In this document: piece by piece, positions 1 to 11,890 of the stretch | Position numbering within the stretch: the first letter of the stretch is position 1 | How the letters are laid out: each line of letters starts with the position of its first letter | NCBI RefSeq assembly: GCF_029227915.1 | Contig: NC_079882.1 | Coordinates: 3,350,001-3,410,000 of the forward strand | DNA from: Hydractinia symbiolongicarpus | Taxonomy: Eukaryota; Cnidaria; Hydrozoa; Anthoathecata; Hydractiniidae | Direction: 5' to 3' | DNA length: 60,000 nt | Notes under the pieces: model-generated | The model's input: only the letters and a program-made list of their open reading frames with translations | Told to the model about the DNA's origin: nothing | Databases searched by the model: none | Position numbers and translations under genes: made by a program

Positions 1-1266
1 AAAACAGCAAGTATTGGAAGGGCGAATTCTGAGTAAACACGCTACGGCATTGAAAATTATTTCCCTGAGAACCGAAATTATCTCCCTGATAACCGAAAGG
101 GAATTAATTCTGAATTCCAATATTCACAAAGGGGGAAGCAGGAAAAAGTTTATTTTCAGTAAATTCGACACTTGTTTTTGAACAAACCTTGCTCTCTTTG
201 TCTTGTCCTGTGTCCGCTCAATATTAACACCTTATTTTCCTGTGACTAAAATTCCTGACATTCCTTATTTTTCATCTATTGTTGGTACGTACTTAATTTT
301 CAAGAAAGTGTTTTTTTTATACAAGCGTAATAAACACAATTAATCCTACTTTCTTTAAGAACGGGTTTGAAATTTAATTCATGCCATTATTTTGAAAAAA
401 TGAAAATAAATCTAACTGACAATCAAACCTAAAATTCCTGACATTTTCTTTAAACATAAAAAATGCTGATATTTTTGACTTTTTAATGAAATTTTTCTTT
501 TCTGACAGAGTAGACACTCCGTATGTGTTTTGTTTGGAATGTTGGTGTGTAAAATAACGACCTACAAGGTGGGAAAATAATAAAACTCTTTATGGCGACA
601 CATATTTCATATTTCGTCGTAACATATCGCAAAAACTTCTTCGATCTTCTTAACACGAAACAACATCAATCCTTACTCAGAACGCATAAAATAAAAATCC
701 TTCATTTGTCTTCGTATGTTATTCAGAACTTGCACACAAACAGCGTGCTTTCAATTTGAGGTGAATGCAGCAGCGGTCGATCCATTGTTGATCACATGTG
801 ATAGGATACACGCGCTCATGAAATCATAACCCTTAAAAAGAATACCTCATTACTAACAGACTATTTAACTTAAAAGTAAAACAGAAATACATACGGATCT
901 CTGAAATATGACATATTTGCTAACCAGAAAATCAAAAATAAGAAAAATGGGAAAGTACTTCATTTGTAAAAATTTTACCGCGCAAAAAAAAGAGGCGAAA
1001 TTGGGTACATTAAATTGAAGTTCACAGCATTTAACTTCTCCTTTATTTTTTACACAAACATTTCTAAAATTTTATTATTTTTTACTAGATTATAATTAAC
1101 GGTAAATTCTTTTTTTATTTTCCAATTTAATTTCAAATTTCTAGTTTTTAGGTTAAAATTTCTAAAAATCGTATGCATGTTAAAAAAACGAAAGAAAATC
1201 AGCGCCAACAAATTTATAAAATTTTTTGCCTTTGTAAAATAAATTCACACTAAATTGAATTTTTCC
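1..1266. other. AT-rich spacer, no gene seen
   Basis: Only short A/T-rich open stretches with no recognisable protein similarity, RNA gene or repeat structure. It lies downstream of the likely CLHC1 stop codon and may include its 3' UTR. Confidence 0.6.
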
Positions 1267-1417
1267 TCAGTCATGCTTAATGTAAGGCTTTTTAACAATT
1301 TCCATCCATAAAGAATCATCTGGTGTAAATAAAACCCATTTAAAAAGGTGTCTTACAATTTCTTGCAAATTCTCTTGGAAACACAACATGGTAAAGCGTT
1401 CAGCAACATGCATCTGG
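1267..1417 (-). CDS. CLHC1: CLHC1 probable terminal exon
   Basis: A TTTTTTACTAG acceptor precedes a frame of 49 residues (QMHVAERFTMLCFQENLQEI then VRHLFKWVLFTPDDSLWMEI) ending in TGA. It reads like real protein, but similarity to the CLHC1 C terminus is weak and the exon linking it to 2018-2074 was not found. It could instead belong to another minus-strand gene. Confidence 0.4.
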
Positions 1418-4400
1418 CTAGTAAAAAAGAAACAAATTTAGAATTGTATAGAAGATATAGTGAAAATGAATTCAAATCATGGACATGCAGTATTGAGGAC
1501 AAACTTACTCGTGAAACTGTGCAAAATGATTAATTCCGAACTTCGGCGGTCGATTATGATCAACACAGTGCTAAAAAAAACAATGTGTGAAAAATTGTTT
1601 GGTGAGTACGGTATTTGGTTGTATTAAAGAAGCATGTTTTAAACCTACGAGGGTACACATACAACAAGATAACAACACGAAATAATTTTGATTTTGTTCT
1701 TTTAATTTTTTTTTTTTGTAGATAATTTTTAAAATTTTACTGCGATATCGCTATTAACTGCAGTAAACACTGCAGGAGTATACTTAACATAAAAACGAAG
1801 AGAAGTGGAAGGTTTCACGCATTTTTTCAAGTTTGGTTAATTTAAAAGTCAATTTTCACAGAAAATTGCGTGCTGGAAGTGTTAAACATATTGACTTACA
1901 TTCTATTAAAAGATAAAGATGACAAAAGAGACGATCATACAAGACAGAACATTGGCCATCTTGACAATCTGATCAAACATGTTTTAGGTATGATAAACAA
2001 TTATGTGCCCCTCTAACCTTGCTTAAAACGATAGCATTCTTTTCATGATCTGATGCAACGAGAACTAGGATTATCTAATAATAACTCAAAATGTTAGACA
2101 CAACTTATGTACACGCTTTTGTAAAAAACAAACATGGAAAAACAACAAAAAACAACAAAAAACAACAAAAACAGACCTCCTCAATGTGTATGTCTTTGTG
2201 TAAAGTTATCAGCAAATAACTGAGTTCACTGCAACTTTCATCGTCCTCAAGCATTCTAGCAAAATCTACAAAAACACAGTACTAACTCATGAAAAACCAA
2301 AAAGGTATTATGTTAAATTTAACCACCATATTTTTAATTCACACTGACCTACGGCTGTGAATTGTGCATCAGTTTTGGCATACGATAATGCTGTTGCATA
2401 CCGCTCTTGACGTACCAACACATTTACCACCTGAAATATTAACGACAAAAATCAATCGTCATCGTCTTAGTCAACGTAATATTGTCACTGTCACATGACG
2501 GAATTCGAGCTATTTGTACAATCTGAAAGAATAGAACTATCATCTCGCGTGTTTACTAAAACTATATCAATATGTACAAGTTACTCCTTTGTAGAAATTA
2601 CTCTACAATTATAAAAGATAAAATATTTTTTCTACATGATAATGTTCAGCTAATCTTCGAAACACTACTTCTGCTAACATAACATTCTTGCAACAACACT
2701 TCCTATAACGAAACAAACTAATAAAAACAAACAATACTTTTCTCTAATTACATAGCTCCAAACAGTGTGGATTCTAATGATTATCAACACTCAGAAAACT
2801 GGTACTAAGCTAGAAAAATCCTTTGCTATCTTACAAACATTATAGTCAACGAAAAACAAAGGCTTTTGTTATGATTTTAGTACAAACATTTACCTTGCTG
2901 TGCATTTACAAGAGTTAAGTAACAAATGACCAATCGCCTCCACAACAGTTACCTATAGTTTTGAGTAGATTCTTAACATAGCAGATAATAAAACAGATAT
3001 TAGGCGAGTAATGCCATGGAGATAAAGGTCTGTTGTGATGTTTAACCCAGTTTGTGCAAATTTTGGTTTATTATGTGTTTAACTTGTTGCTATCGCTAGG
3101 AATATTTTCTTTAAACCCATGATTACAATCTGAACGCACTCTTACCATTTCACCTCTGGTATTTTTCCTAGAACACACTATTTGGAAGCATTTATCGTAA
3201 AAATGAATCGCGTTACTGCAACTTTATGAGTGTTTATTACTTCATACGTTCATATTCTAACAAATAACCTATTACTCACTTGATCTTTTGCTAACCAATA
3301 CTCTGCCAGATCAATGCAGTCTATAACATAACAACTTATCTAACTTAAATATCTTAAATGTTAGAAATCCAACACGAGACAGAAAGTTGGATGTTGTGGA
3401 TGTTTTATATCTGCATATTTTTTTCTTTTTTATTGAATTTCGAGTGCGAAACTAATTTTCTTGGAAAGAATTTTTCAGGAACTATCGTAGATGACACACT
3501 ATTTTAAACACAAATTATCACTGCAAAATCATAAAGGATCTTTCAAAGTGTTCTTTTAATTTATGAAAAAAATGACAAATCAAAGACATTTTTTTTCTGT
3601 TCAGTTTTTCGCCCGCGTAAAATGTCCTTAAGGCATATATACTTCTACTGACTCCTTCTTTATATATGTAATAACAAAACTTGATGAAAACTGTATACTA
3701 TCATGACGTCATCTCGACATCACTTTACACTAAAAATGCCATGTAAGCTCAAAGTCGATGAGAAAGTGAAATAGCTTTTACCTTCAGATATTGCACATTT
3801 AAAACATTCAATTGTTTCCCAGGTAGAAGGTTGTTTCCCAACCACATCAATGGTAGACATAAGAAGCTTGCAATAATGAAGAAGATACGATCTAATAAAA
3901 ATACGGCTGCATCATGTATCGCAAGTCATACAAACAAACAGGCTTCTCACGAGTCTCCAATAGTATTTGCCTCACTATTAATTTTTCCAGTCAGGATATT
4001 CTTATTCCCCACCCACTTTTAATATTTGAAGTTTTTGCCATCTAGGACAATCTCAGTTTTTGTGTGTTCACCTATCATTGATTTTTTTCTGACAGAAAAA
4101 GTAGTAAATTGAAAATTAGCCACCAAACCCAAAAGCAAAAATCTCTACAATAAAATGTTTTTGTATATCGATTTCCTATAGGACTTAGGCCATTGATCCT
4201 CATTTCCCACTTATCTGCAATAATAGATTTCACAAAAAACTCTCCCGAAAAAAATTTGTACCCAGGTAACAAACATTAGTGTAAATAACACCAATTTAGT
4301 AGAAGCATTTAGGAGAGGATAGAAAAACTACATACTGATTGTTCGTCTTCTTTTTCTTTTTTAAGATAGTGTCAAGCTCTTTAAAATACTTTAATGTTTG

Positions 4401-7400
4401 AGGCGTTCGTAGCACACCTTTTGGTGCGTATATAGCATGAAAGGCTGCTTCTTTGAACTTTCTGGAGGAAAATAGCTGAATATAAAGCAAAATACATATA
4501 TACAGAACAAAAATTTTATTAATCTAATGCAGATCTGTGAAATTTGAACTTTCATGGGAAATTTCCATTCCCAAAAAATAATGCCTAAAATTTCATTTTT
4601 ATTATTATTTTCCCTGCTAATAATAGCCGTATTTCATGTGTTCAAAATACCAGCATTCCATCTATCTGAAAAACGTTGTGCTACGGAAACACAAAATACA
4701 ATATATAAGGGAAGAGGGAACTCGTGGCCTATTGACTATCTCTATAAATATAACCGTATTATGTCTGCCTGTCGGCCAAAGTTAATGATAACAAATGCAA
4801 TATATTTCCATCCACTTTGCTATGATGCGTGAATTTCCGTGGGTTTTCCACGAACTAACAACAACTCAATATTAAAATACTTGACTTTTCGTCTGTGAGC
4901 TGGGTTGAAATCTGGTGGATTACCACAGACTTACGATTAGTACAAAATATAATGATATAGGCCTGTGCAAATCACTGAACACCACACTTTAAAAAAAGAG
5001 ACAGATAAAGTGAAATCTATAAAAACATATATACCAAACTAAAATGCTCAACAAAATCCATGGTCATCTCTGCTTCCTGTTCTTTCATTGGATCCTGTAA
5101 AAAAAATTAGTAAATAAGCAGCTGCTGTAAAAGTTAGTATAAATCCGCATAAAAAATCAGTTATACCAAGAATAAGGAAAATGTGTTGTTGGAATGGAAT
5201 TGTCTAAAAGATCAACCTAGTCCTTGTAATAAGTACGGTTCATTTTATTTTTCATAGAAAACACCTGTACAGACATATTCCACTCTTATATTGTCTTTTA
5301 AAACGAATGGCCCACTTGTTGTTTTGTCATACCTGAACGCCAAAATATCTACCCTTTTAAAAAATTGGAATTGGAAAAAGAAGGAAATTAATATTTTACA
5401 TCATCAAAAAAGCTTTTTCTTTCATCAAATGATTTTGGTTGATCAATATTATCTAGCTTTTTCTTCAGACCTGAATCAATGCTTAAGGTATTTCGTGACT
5501 TGCTTTCGGATGAATTATCATCCAACAATGACATTTTGATTTGATCATTAATTGTATTTGCAATTTCAGCCCTTTCTTCTTTCTTATCGTGGAAATTTTG
5601 AAGCACCATCTCAACAATAGAGGCCATTGATCGATCGTTTCTTTTACCATATGGGTATTCATGATAAGCAGAAATCTGTGCAGCCTATTGTAAAAATATG
5701 GACATTCGGATAAGAATTAGAATGTCAGGGTTTTCCTTTTATTTGAAAGACCAGCTAGAGCAGGTTCTGAGTATATATTACAATTTTACACTTGCGTTTT
5801 GAATAATTAACGCGAAGAAAATAATTTATTCCTGACCAAAGACAGTATACTTCTTTCGGGTGAACTACTTCCTATTTGGTGATTGATTCCATTACACTAT
5901 GTTTTTAAAGTCAAATAAAACGTTTCGGGTTGTTTATCTATACAGCAAAATTTGAAAATTTCCGGATTGCAATATATTTGAAAAAATAAACTAAAATACT
6001 AGAATACCAAAACATACTTCAATTGCCAGCTTTAACCTTTTCACCTGTGTTTTCAATGTGCTGTTAATAGCTCCAAGTGTTTCACATTGAGCCTGCAGTA
6101 TAAAAGCAAGGGATTAACTTATTAAGAACAGAAAGTTTCACCAACAGAGTTTTTGGAAGGCAGGTCTAACTGCAAGACTGTGTAACAATTTTTAATGCAT
6201 AAAAAATAAACAAATTTTCGAATTAACAAATTTGGAGGTTTATTTAAGGGTCATGCATAAAGTTGAGCATTTTTAATATTTCTCTCTTTGCCGATTCTTG
6301 GAAGGATTTTTAGACTTGATTAATACTTTTACCTCTTTCTTTAAAGTAGATTGAAGCAATGATTGATAGTTACTTTGTTTGACGAATCTAGACAAAGAAT
6401 CTGTATGTTAACTAAGGCTTCTAGAATTCTCTATTTTCACAAATTACGCAAATGTAAGCAATAGTAAAAAAAAACGAGTTTAAAAGTCATAAAAAAAGTT
6501 GTGAAAATCACATATAACATAATGAGAGTGTACACTGTAGTTTTAAAAAGTTTAACCAATCACAATAAAACTAATAAAAAATAATTTAGCAGTCCAATGT
6601 TTATACTAACAATGACTTTTTCCAGGAAAAGAAATCAACATGTATAATGAGTTACTAATAAGCTCATCCAAAACAATTATTATATTGTTGTCTGGTAATG
6701 ATCTTTTTTATTATTAAATGCTAGTCTGTTTTTTATTTTTTATTTAGTCTTCAGTAGGTTGCCTTTGTTTGTATTACTTCTTTACATCAGAATTTACACA
6801 AAATTCCATGATTTTTCAAGTCAGGTTAACACAGGAAACAGTAAAAAGTAACACACATTGCAACAGAATTAGCATACCTAAATTTTAAATCATTCTCAAG
6901 CTCCATTTTTTTCTTCTGAATTACTCCAAGCTAAAAAGGTTATAATTTATTAAATGCCATTTCTTAAGTGTAAAATGTAATAACAAAAGGCTTATTTTAC
7001 CTTCTCTATTAAACAGGTGGGATCAGCCCATTCATACGGTGTCATATGAAGCATTTGACACAAGTCCCTATCTGAAAGACCCAATATTCCTCTTCCTATT
7101 AGATGTTCATATTGCTTTGCTGTAACAAAACAAGTTTTAATATATTCTACCTAGTTAGGATACGACACTGTTATTGTTAATGTCAAAATTAATGAAATAT
7201 TTAGAGTAAATGAAAGTGTAATTCAGAAATGTATGGTTGCCTGATTGACTCAGACATAACGTATGGACATGTTACAAATGATAAATAAATAAAAATAAGA
7301 ATTCATGAAAAAATGCGACACTTGATCTGTTTAACTTTTTCTTAAACCTTTACATAAATAAAATCACTTTCATAAATTTTAAAAAACACAAAGGAGTTGT

Positions 7401-10400
7401 TCTGTTTTTACTCTTACTGCAAGTTTGTCTGGTAGTATAAAACCAGGTATAGATAAAATGTTTTGTATTAAGAAGGCGACATAAGTTACAGTATGAGTGA
7501 TTTTTAAAATGTTACATTTTTCACTACTATTTCCTACAATGTGCCTTGTTCACGAAGCTTGGGTATGTTATTATTAGTAGTATGAGTTCATAAAACTCAT
7601 ACTACTAATAAAAACAAAGATATTAGTGGATAATGTACTTGTCAACCCTTGCAGTCACTATGGGGCGCCTGATTGTTTTTTAAATATCTCTGCAATTTCC
7701 ACCAAGTATGTATTACATATTTGGTGGGTTTCAAATCATTTGGAAATTACCAATATGACATTTTTGTTACGCTCAAAAATTAACTTCATTATTGAGATTT
7801 GGATAATGTACTTGTCAACCCTTGCAGTCACTATGGGGCGCCTGATTGTTTTTTAAATATCTCTGCAATTTCCACCAAGTATGTATTACATATTTGGTGG
7901 GTTTCAAATCATTTGGAAATTACCAATATGACATTTTTGTTACGCTCAAAAATTAACTTCATTATTGAGATTAACTGAACAGATGAAAACATGACCCTGT
8001 TGTGTTAAGCTTATTATTGTCGCAAAAAATGTTTTAATGTCAAGTTGTAAAAGGATTATACACATACAAATTTTCGTTGTAAAAACAATTCTGGATAATA
8101 TAGATAAGTTATAAAGGGGGGGTATATATCATCAACTTTTTCTATTACTAAAATTTTGGTAGAAGAATGTAATTTCACCTTTTATAGCAGCTTTGTGCTT
8201 CTTCTCCAACAAACTTCTAATGAAATAAAACAAAGGTTTGCAAGCACAAATAGCATATACACTTTAAACATATATTTTAAGTTTGCAAAATATTATTTCA
8301 TGAATCTACAAGTATATACTTTTTTAACAATTTCAATTTACTTTAGAAGTTTTTGTTGACAGTTGCCTGTACCTGATAAAAATATTCAAATTATGGTATT
8401 TATTTATTTATATATTTTACTTCAAGAATTGGAAGAGGGTCATTAATATACCCCGTCCAACCCATGCTAGCATGGAAAACGGACGTTAAGCTGAGAATGA
8501 TGATGATGATGATGATGAATATTATACAGGATGGGAACTTAAGTCAAATGTACAAACAATATGTATGGTAGTTTTACTATTACTGTTTGTCCTTTACAAC
8601 AATAAAATAAAATGATGATAAATTCCGACAACAAACAGAATTATTATATAAAAAAAGAATGAAAGAGGTGTGAGGATGATGTACAATAATAATAAAAAGC
8701 ACAACTAACGCTACCACTTTGAGTCAGAATACTTTTTTGTAAAAAAAAAAAAGAAATACTTTTTATGTTCTTCCAGTTTTAAAGATTCTTTTAACCTATA
8801 ACAATAAAAAAACCTAATAGGTCTTTATACAGGTGACAACAAATTCTTAAAGATAGCTTACTGAAAATGTGATATACTTTTACTTTTCACATGGTAAAAA
8901 GACATCATAAGATCGCAAAAAAGTTGATCAAAACATACCATAACTTTGCAGTTAGGTTTTTGAAAAAAAATAATTTTCGCACCTGCAGTTATCTTCTTTT
9001 AAAATCGCTAGCTTCCTTTTAAGGCTGACATCGTACAAGTCAATGTTTCTAAATTAAAAAAAAAAAATTATTGAAACAAAATGGCAATCAAACTTTAGGA
9101 ATGAAACAAGACTTAAATTAGAACTAAGACATATACATTCTAAATTTAAAAGCATTATGGTGCAGTTAATTGATTTTATAACAAAAAATATCTATAAAAC
9201 AAACAAACAAAAAAAAAATAATATATTAGTAAATTTCAAATTCTTTTCTCATAAAGTGCTTTGCAAAAACAGCATATTAGCTTAAAAACTTGTGAAATGC
9301 AATTTCTAATCTGCATGCATACCTCTACATAAGAGATTTGCTTAGGAAAGACTAGGAAAAAACGTAATGATCTCTTGTAGCACCTCTTTGTTGATTTTTT
9401 TAGAGATGCTTTAGATATTTCTTCATTTAGGAAAATGTTTAACTTTAATTCCTCTTCAAGTAATTTGATGAAACCTTCATATTCTTCCTAGAGATAAAAT
9501 ATAATTACTTTTATGAAATTAATTTTTTATTAACTGTTGACAATGATATAGGTAGATCTATAGCTGAGAAAAAACAGCATCACAGTTGTCTTGCCAAGGG
9601 AAATATCTTAATTTGCATATTTAATTTGCATAACAAATATTTTTGTAAGAACCTTACAATATGATGAATAATAAATGTTTTGGCCAAAAAGAAAATAAAC
9701 TTTTTGTAACCTGCAATTTATTTATTTATTTGTTCACAGTGCTCATTACAGGTTAAGCAAGTGACTAAATGATTGCTAACACATCCCTGCTTTTGTGATA
9801 AATAAAATTATATACTTACTTTTATCATATGAAACATGGCACCTTTTGGTGAACTTTCATTTAAGAAACCATCTTGTTCCATAATCAGCTTCGCTTTGTG
9901 ATAACTTTCTTTGAACATATCTCTCTTGATATAATTTACTACATTTACATAGAAAGTGAATATAGTAATCATAAGAATGATGCAAGAAAACACAATTGCT
10001 CATTGCTAGATGCAAACAAAATCTCATCCTGTTTTGTTTAAATGCAGAATTTTTCATTATTTACTGAAGCATTGGTTGGTTTGGGAACATTTCTATTTGT
10101 CTGATTATTGGTTGCATAACTTGTGGTTGAAGGCTGGCTAAACTAGACTTGGTTCATTTTGTTGTTTGATTAGATGTGTTTGATTTATTAATTCTGTAAT
10201 TTCTGATAGTTTTTTTGTTTTACTGCCTGTATGAGACAGTGAGTGTCTTTTATATTATTATCACTAATAGACGTGTTCACATCATGTCTTTGTCTTTAAC
10301 TATTGAGACATTGTCTGAAATACATAAATTTATGACAACTAAAAGAAACATTTTGCCGTTAAAAAGGGGACCGAATTATAAAAAATAAAAATTTTTGTGC

Positions 10401-11821
10401 AGTTTGTAGAACAAAGTAGGGTTCTTTTATTTGAGACAAAATAAATATCTTTTATAAAATATAGGATGGAAAGAAAGTTTAAAAAGTTATTTCTTTCACT
10501 TTATTTTATCAATTTTACCAAAGGTGCATTTTTATCACAATTAGACAATCTCATGGATAATATCCAAAATGAGATCTGTGCTGACAGAAAATGGACATGG
10601 GCTTACAAGGTACTTCCCATTTCACTTAAAGAGATGATTATTTCTTAGTAAATTTTCTGTTTAAAAAAGTCTTATTAGCCTTTTACGAGCCTGCTTGACA
10701 GTTAAAAGAACTGCAGCACCATATTAGTCTTCTATGACGCCGTTTTCACACTTTCCAAGCTAACTAGGGTGTATTACCTTTTACGGTATATAGCTACCAA
10801 TTTAATAATTTTCATGCAATCTACAACTCCGTTTTAGCCTTCTACAGTACCATTTTGATCATTTTTAAGCAAACTACAATGCAACATTAACCTTTTGCAG
10901 TTCTGTTTTAATGATTTTTTAAAGTGAACTACAACACCATATAAGCCTTTTATGGTTTCGTTTTGACAGTTTTCAAAAAAACTATAAAACCATATTAGCC
11001 TTCCATAGCCTCTTTTGACAGTTTTTAAGAAAACCAAAACATGGTATTACAAGTCTATCAATAAGAAAATAACAGCTAAGCAATAAACCACTCCCCCAAA
11101 GTTACAATAACTTAGACTGGGCAAGCAATCTGAATAAATAGAATAAGTCTATAAACCCATATTTTATTATAAAATTTATCTATTTTATCTTGTTTTCTTT
11201 ATATACTTCAGTTTTTTTTAATGCAAATAATAAGAAATATATAACATTAATTTCCATGTGAGATGAATTAATATTGCTCAGCCAGACAAAATTTTGTGAA
11301 GTTAGGGAAGCAATTAATGGCTTATCTAGCTTCTAATTTTTTAGAATTGGGCGAGTCTTTGCGTGAGCAAGAGCAATCGCTCTCCCCTTCTACAGCCTGT
11401 TTTGACAGTTTTTAAGCAAACTACAGCAAACTTTATCATTACATGGTCCTGTTCGTTAGTTTTCATATGAATTATACTTGTGTTGTGTAGCAGTTAAAAG
11501 TACTAGTCCCCATTGTGTGAAGAGGATGCCAATAAGCTTTAAACGCCCGCATATGAAAGGGTGAGTTTGGGCAACTTTCAAAATTGAATTTGGTGGTTGT
11601 CCTCCCACCTGCGCTATCCGGAACTTGTCTGGAATGCAACACACCTTTACTATAATTCAATTGTACCTGCATTCCTATGGCTCTCCATCGTTTTACAATA
11701 TCAGAAGTAAGACTTTGTTGGAGACAAAAGCGTGTTTTCTCCAGTTTTTTAACTTCCTTCATATTAATTTCTTTCAAATTTTCAGGAAATGTTAATAATG
11801 ACAAAATACAACTTATGTGTA
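1267..11821 (-). CDS. CLHC1: CLHC1-like gene (clathrin heavy chain linker domain-containing protein 1), multi-exon
   Basis: Minus-strand gene assembled from splice junctions. Eighteen exons from 9938 down to 2018 (9938-9820, 9487-9384, 9048-8983, 8216-8179, 7119-7001, 6930-6878, 6387-6333, 6092-6018, 5684-5400, 5094-5035, 4475-4336, 3891-3782, 3320-3280, 2952-2894, 2702-2636, 2430-2349, 2265-2177, 2074-2018) join without a phase conflict into about 539 open residues. The N-terminal half is coiled coil (for example EEYEGFIKLLEEELKLN). The C-terminal half follows CLHC1: an acidic DDDPMKEQEAE stretch, then FKEAAFHAIYAPKGVLRTPQ, which matches the clathrin-linker pattern 'EKAA..AANSP..ILR', then an alpha-helical solenoid. 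The human protein has about 586 residues, so the model is nearly complete. Exons at both ends (11667-11821 and 1267-1417) fit by position, but one connecting exon at each end is unresolved. CLHC1 function is poorly known; trafficking or ciliary roles would be speculation. Similarity was judged from memory of the family. Confidence 0.85.
2018..2074 (-). CDS. CLHC1: CLHC1 exon (C-terminal helix)
   Basis: Nineteen codons, IILVLVASDHEKNAIVLSK, between a TTATTAG acceptor and a GTTAGA donor, phase 0 on both sides. It resembles the human segment ending in FSADMKKVGIKLL. Confidence 0.65.
2177..2265 (-). CDS. CLHC1: CLHC1 exon
   Basis: Encodes FARMLEDDESCSELSYLLIT plus LHKDIHIEE. The TGTAG acceptor is good and the GTCTGT donor is weak. 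The first two bases complete an Asp codon from the previous exon. Confidence 0.75.
2349..2430 (-). CDS. CLHC1: CLHC1 exon
   Basis: Encodes VVNVLVRQERYATALSYAKT DAQFTAV, a helical solenoid segment. ATTTCAG acceptor; TAG/GTCAGT donor chosen because it gives the phase needed by the next exon. Confidence 0.8.
2636..2702 (-). CDS. CLHC1: CLHC1 exon
   Basis: Encodes KCCCKNVMLAEVVFRRLAEH then YH. The CGTTATAG acceptor supplies the single base that completes the preceding Arg codon. Confidence 0.75.
2894..2952 (-). CDS. CLHC1: CLHC1 exon
   Basis: Encodes VTVVEAIGHLLLNSCKCTA plus two bases of Arg. Acceptor CTATAG, donor GTAAAT. Confidence 0.75.
3280..3320 (-). CDS. CLHC1: CLHC1 exon
   Basis: A 41-nt exon encoding CIDLAEYWLAKDQ, with GTTATAG acceptor and consensus GTGAGT donor. 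It matches the family's 'EKRLDLVTNWVTQE' position. Confidence 0.8.
3782..3891 (-). CDS. CLHC1: CLHC1 exon
   Basis: Encodes SYLLHYCKLLMSTIDVVGKQ then PSTWETIECFKCAISE. It is collinear with the human LLLFFEALFITS to EGIKCGLSEK segment. Confidence 0.85.
4336..4475 (-). CDS. CLHC1: CLHC1 exon with clathrin-linker core motif
   Basis: Encodes LFSSRKFKEAAFHAIYAPKG then VLRTPQTLKYFKELDTI and a Lys-rich tail. The 'KEAA..AI.APKG.LRT..T...F' pattern is the signature of the linker domain and the main basis for naming the gene. Acceptor TATATTCAG, donor GTATGT. Confidence 0.9.
5035..5094 (-). CDS. CLHC1: CLHC1 exon
   Basis: Twenty codons, DPMKEQEAEMTMDFVEHFSL, phase 0. Equivalent to the human [20 protein letters not shown] segment directly before the linker domain. 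Confidence 0.9.
5400..5684 (-). CDS. CLHC1: CLHC1 largest exon
   Basis: Ninety-five codons from AAQISAYHEYPYGKRNDRSM to KSFDERKSFFDD. Polar, charged and helical, with a Ser-rich middle. CAATAG acceptor; GTAAAA donor just before an in-frame stop. Confidence 0.85.
6018..6092 (-). CDS. CLHC1: CLHC1 coiled-coil exon
   Basis: Encodes AQCETLGAINSTLKTQVKRL KLAIE; acceptor ACTGCAG, donor GTATGT. Confidence 0.8.
6333..6387 (-). CDS. CLHC1: CLHC1 exon
   Basis: Encodes FVKQSNYQSLLQSTLKKE. Found because the flanking exons needed a phase 2-to-0 exon here. Acceptor TCTAG, donor GTAAAA. Confidence 0.7.
6878..6930 (-). CDS. CLHC1: CLHC1 coiled-coil exon
   Basis: Encodes LGVIQKKKMELENDLKF plus two bases of Arg. 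Acceptor TTTTTAG, donor GTATGC. Confidence 0.8.
7001..7119 (-). CDS. CLHC1: CLHC1 exon
   Basis: Encodes KQYEHLIGRGILGLSDRDLC then QMLHMTPYEWADPTCLIEK. Acceptor GTTACAG, donor GTAAAA. Less charged than its neighbours, so it may interrupt the coiled coil. Confidence 0.85.
7628..7972. repeat. 173-bp tandem duplication
   Basis: Two essentially identical head-to-tail copies, 7628-7800 and 7801-7972, in a CLHC1 intron. The near-perfect identity points to a recent duplication or an assembly artefact. The open stretch across the junction is a by-product. Confidence 0.95.
8179..8216 (-). CDS. CLHC1: CLHC1 small coiled-coil exon
   Basis: A 38-nt exon encoding SLLEKKHKAAIK. Acceptor TTTCATTAG, donor GTGAAA; phases match on both sides. 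Confidence 0.75.
8426..8521 (+). mobile_element. Orphan 3' end of a LINE, ending in (ATG)n
   Basis: The segment GGAAGAGGGTCATTAATATA through AAACGGACGTTAAGC, followed by ATGATGATG repeats, matches the reverse complement of the 3' end of the retrotransposon at 17204-18069. This is a severely 5'-truncated insertion in a CLHC1 intron. Confidence 0.85.
8983..9048 (-). CDS. CLHC1: CLHC1 coiled-coil exon
   Basis: Encodes NIDLYDVSLKRKLAILKEDN C. Acceptor TAATTTAG, donor GTGCGA. Confidence 0.8.
9384..9487 (-). CDS. CLHC1: CLHC1 coiled-coil exon
   Basis: Encodes EEYEGFIKLLEEELKLNIFL NEEISKASLKKSTK. Its start resembles the human KKEYDAFIETIKKD segment. Acceptor TCTAG, donor GTGCTA. Confidence 0.85.
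9820..9938 (-). CDS. CLHC1: CLHC1 exon
   Basis: Encodes NYIKRDMFKESYHKAKLIME then QDGFLNESSPKGAMFHMIK. Consensus GTAAGT donor. The acceptor (AATGTAG) needs a phase-1 upstream exon that was not identified. Confidence 0.75.
10446..10609 (+). CDS. Possible coding exon, product unknown
   Basis: A plus-strand frame starting near an AAAATATAG acceptor and an ATG at 10466, ending AAG/GTACTT at 10609. It contains FLSQLDNLMDNIQNEICADR then KWTWAYK. Not recognised. It lies between two minus-strand CLHC1 exons, so it would be a nested gene if real. Confidence 0.25.
10660..11430. repeat. 53-bp satellite, array A (diverged)
   Basis: Repeats at a 53-bp spacing, with recurring GTTTTGACAGTTTTTAA, a CTACA core and CATATTAGCCTT; a stray unit lies near 11390-11430. 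The period equals that of the arrays at 16.7 and 20.4 kb and the motif skeleton is shared, though this copy is the most diverged. Confidence 0.75.
11667..11821 (-). CDS. Possible 5' exon of the CLHC1-like gene
   Basis: Encodes SLLTFPENLKEINMKEVKKL then EKTRFCLQQSLTSDIVKRWR AIGMQ, ending at a GTACAA donor. It looks like genuine charged coding sequence. Its 5' boundary is uncertain and its phase does not join directly to 9820-9938, so an exon is missing or this belongs to another gene. Confidence 0.5.
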
Positions 11822-11890
11822 CTTTTCATTAAAAACAAAATGCAACAAGAAAAGTTATCATGAAAGAACATGTTTTCTTTTTAATAATAG

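Noticed and set aside
7626-7856. 76-residue plus-strand open frame
   Set aside because: It is created by the 173-bp tandem duplication and repeats its own sequence.
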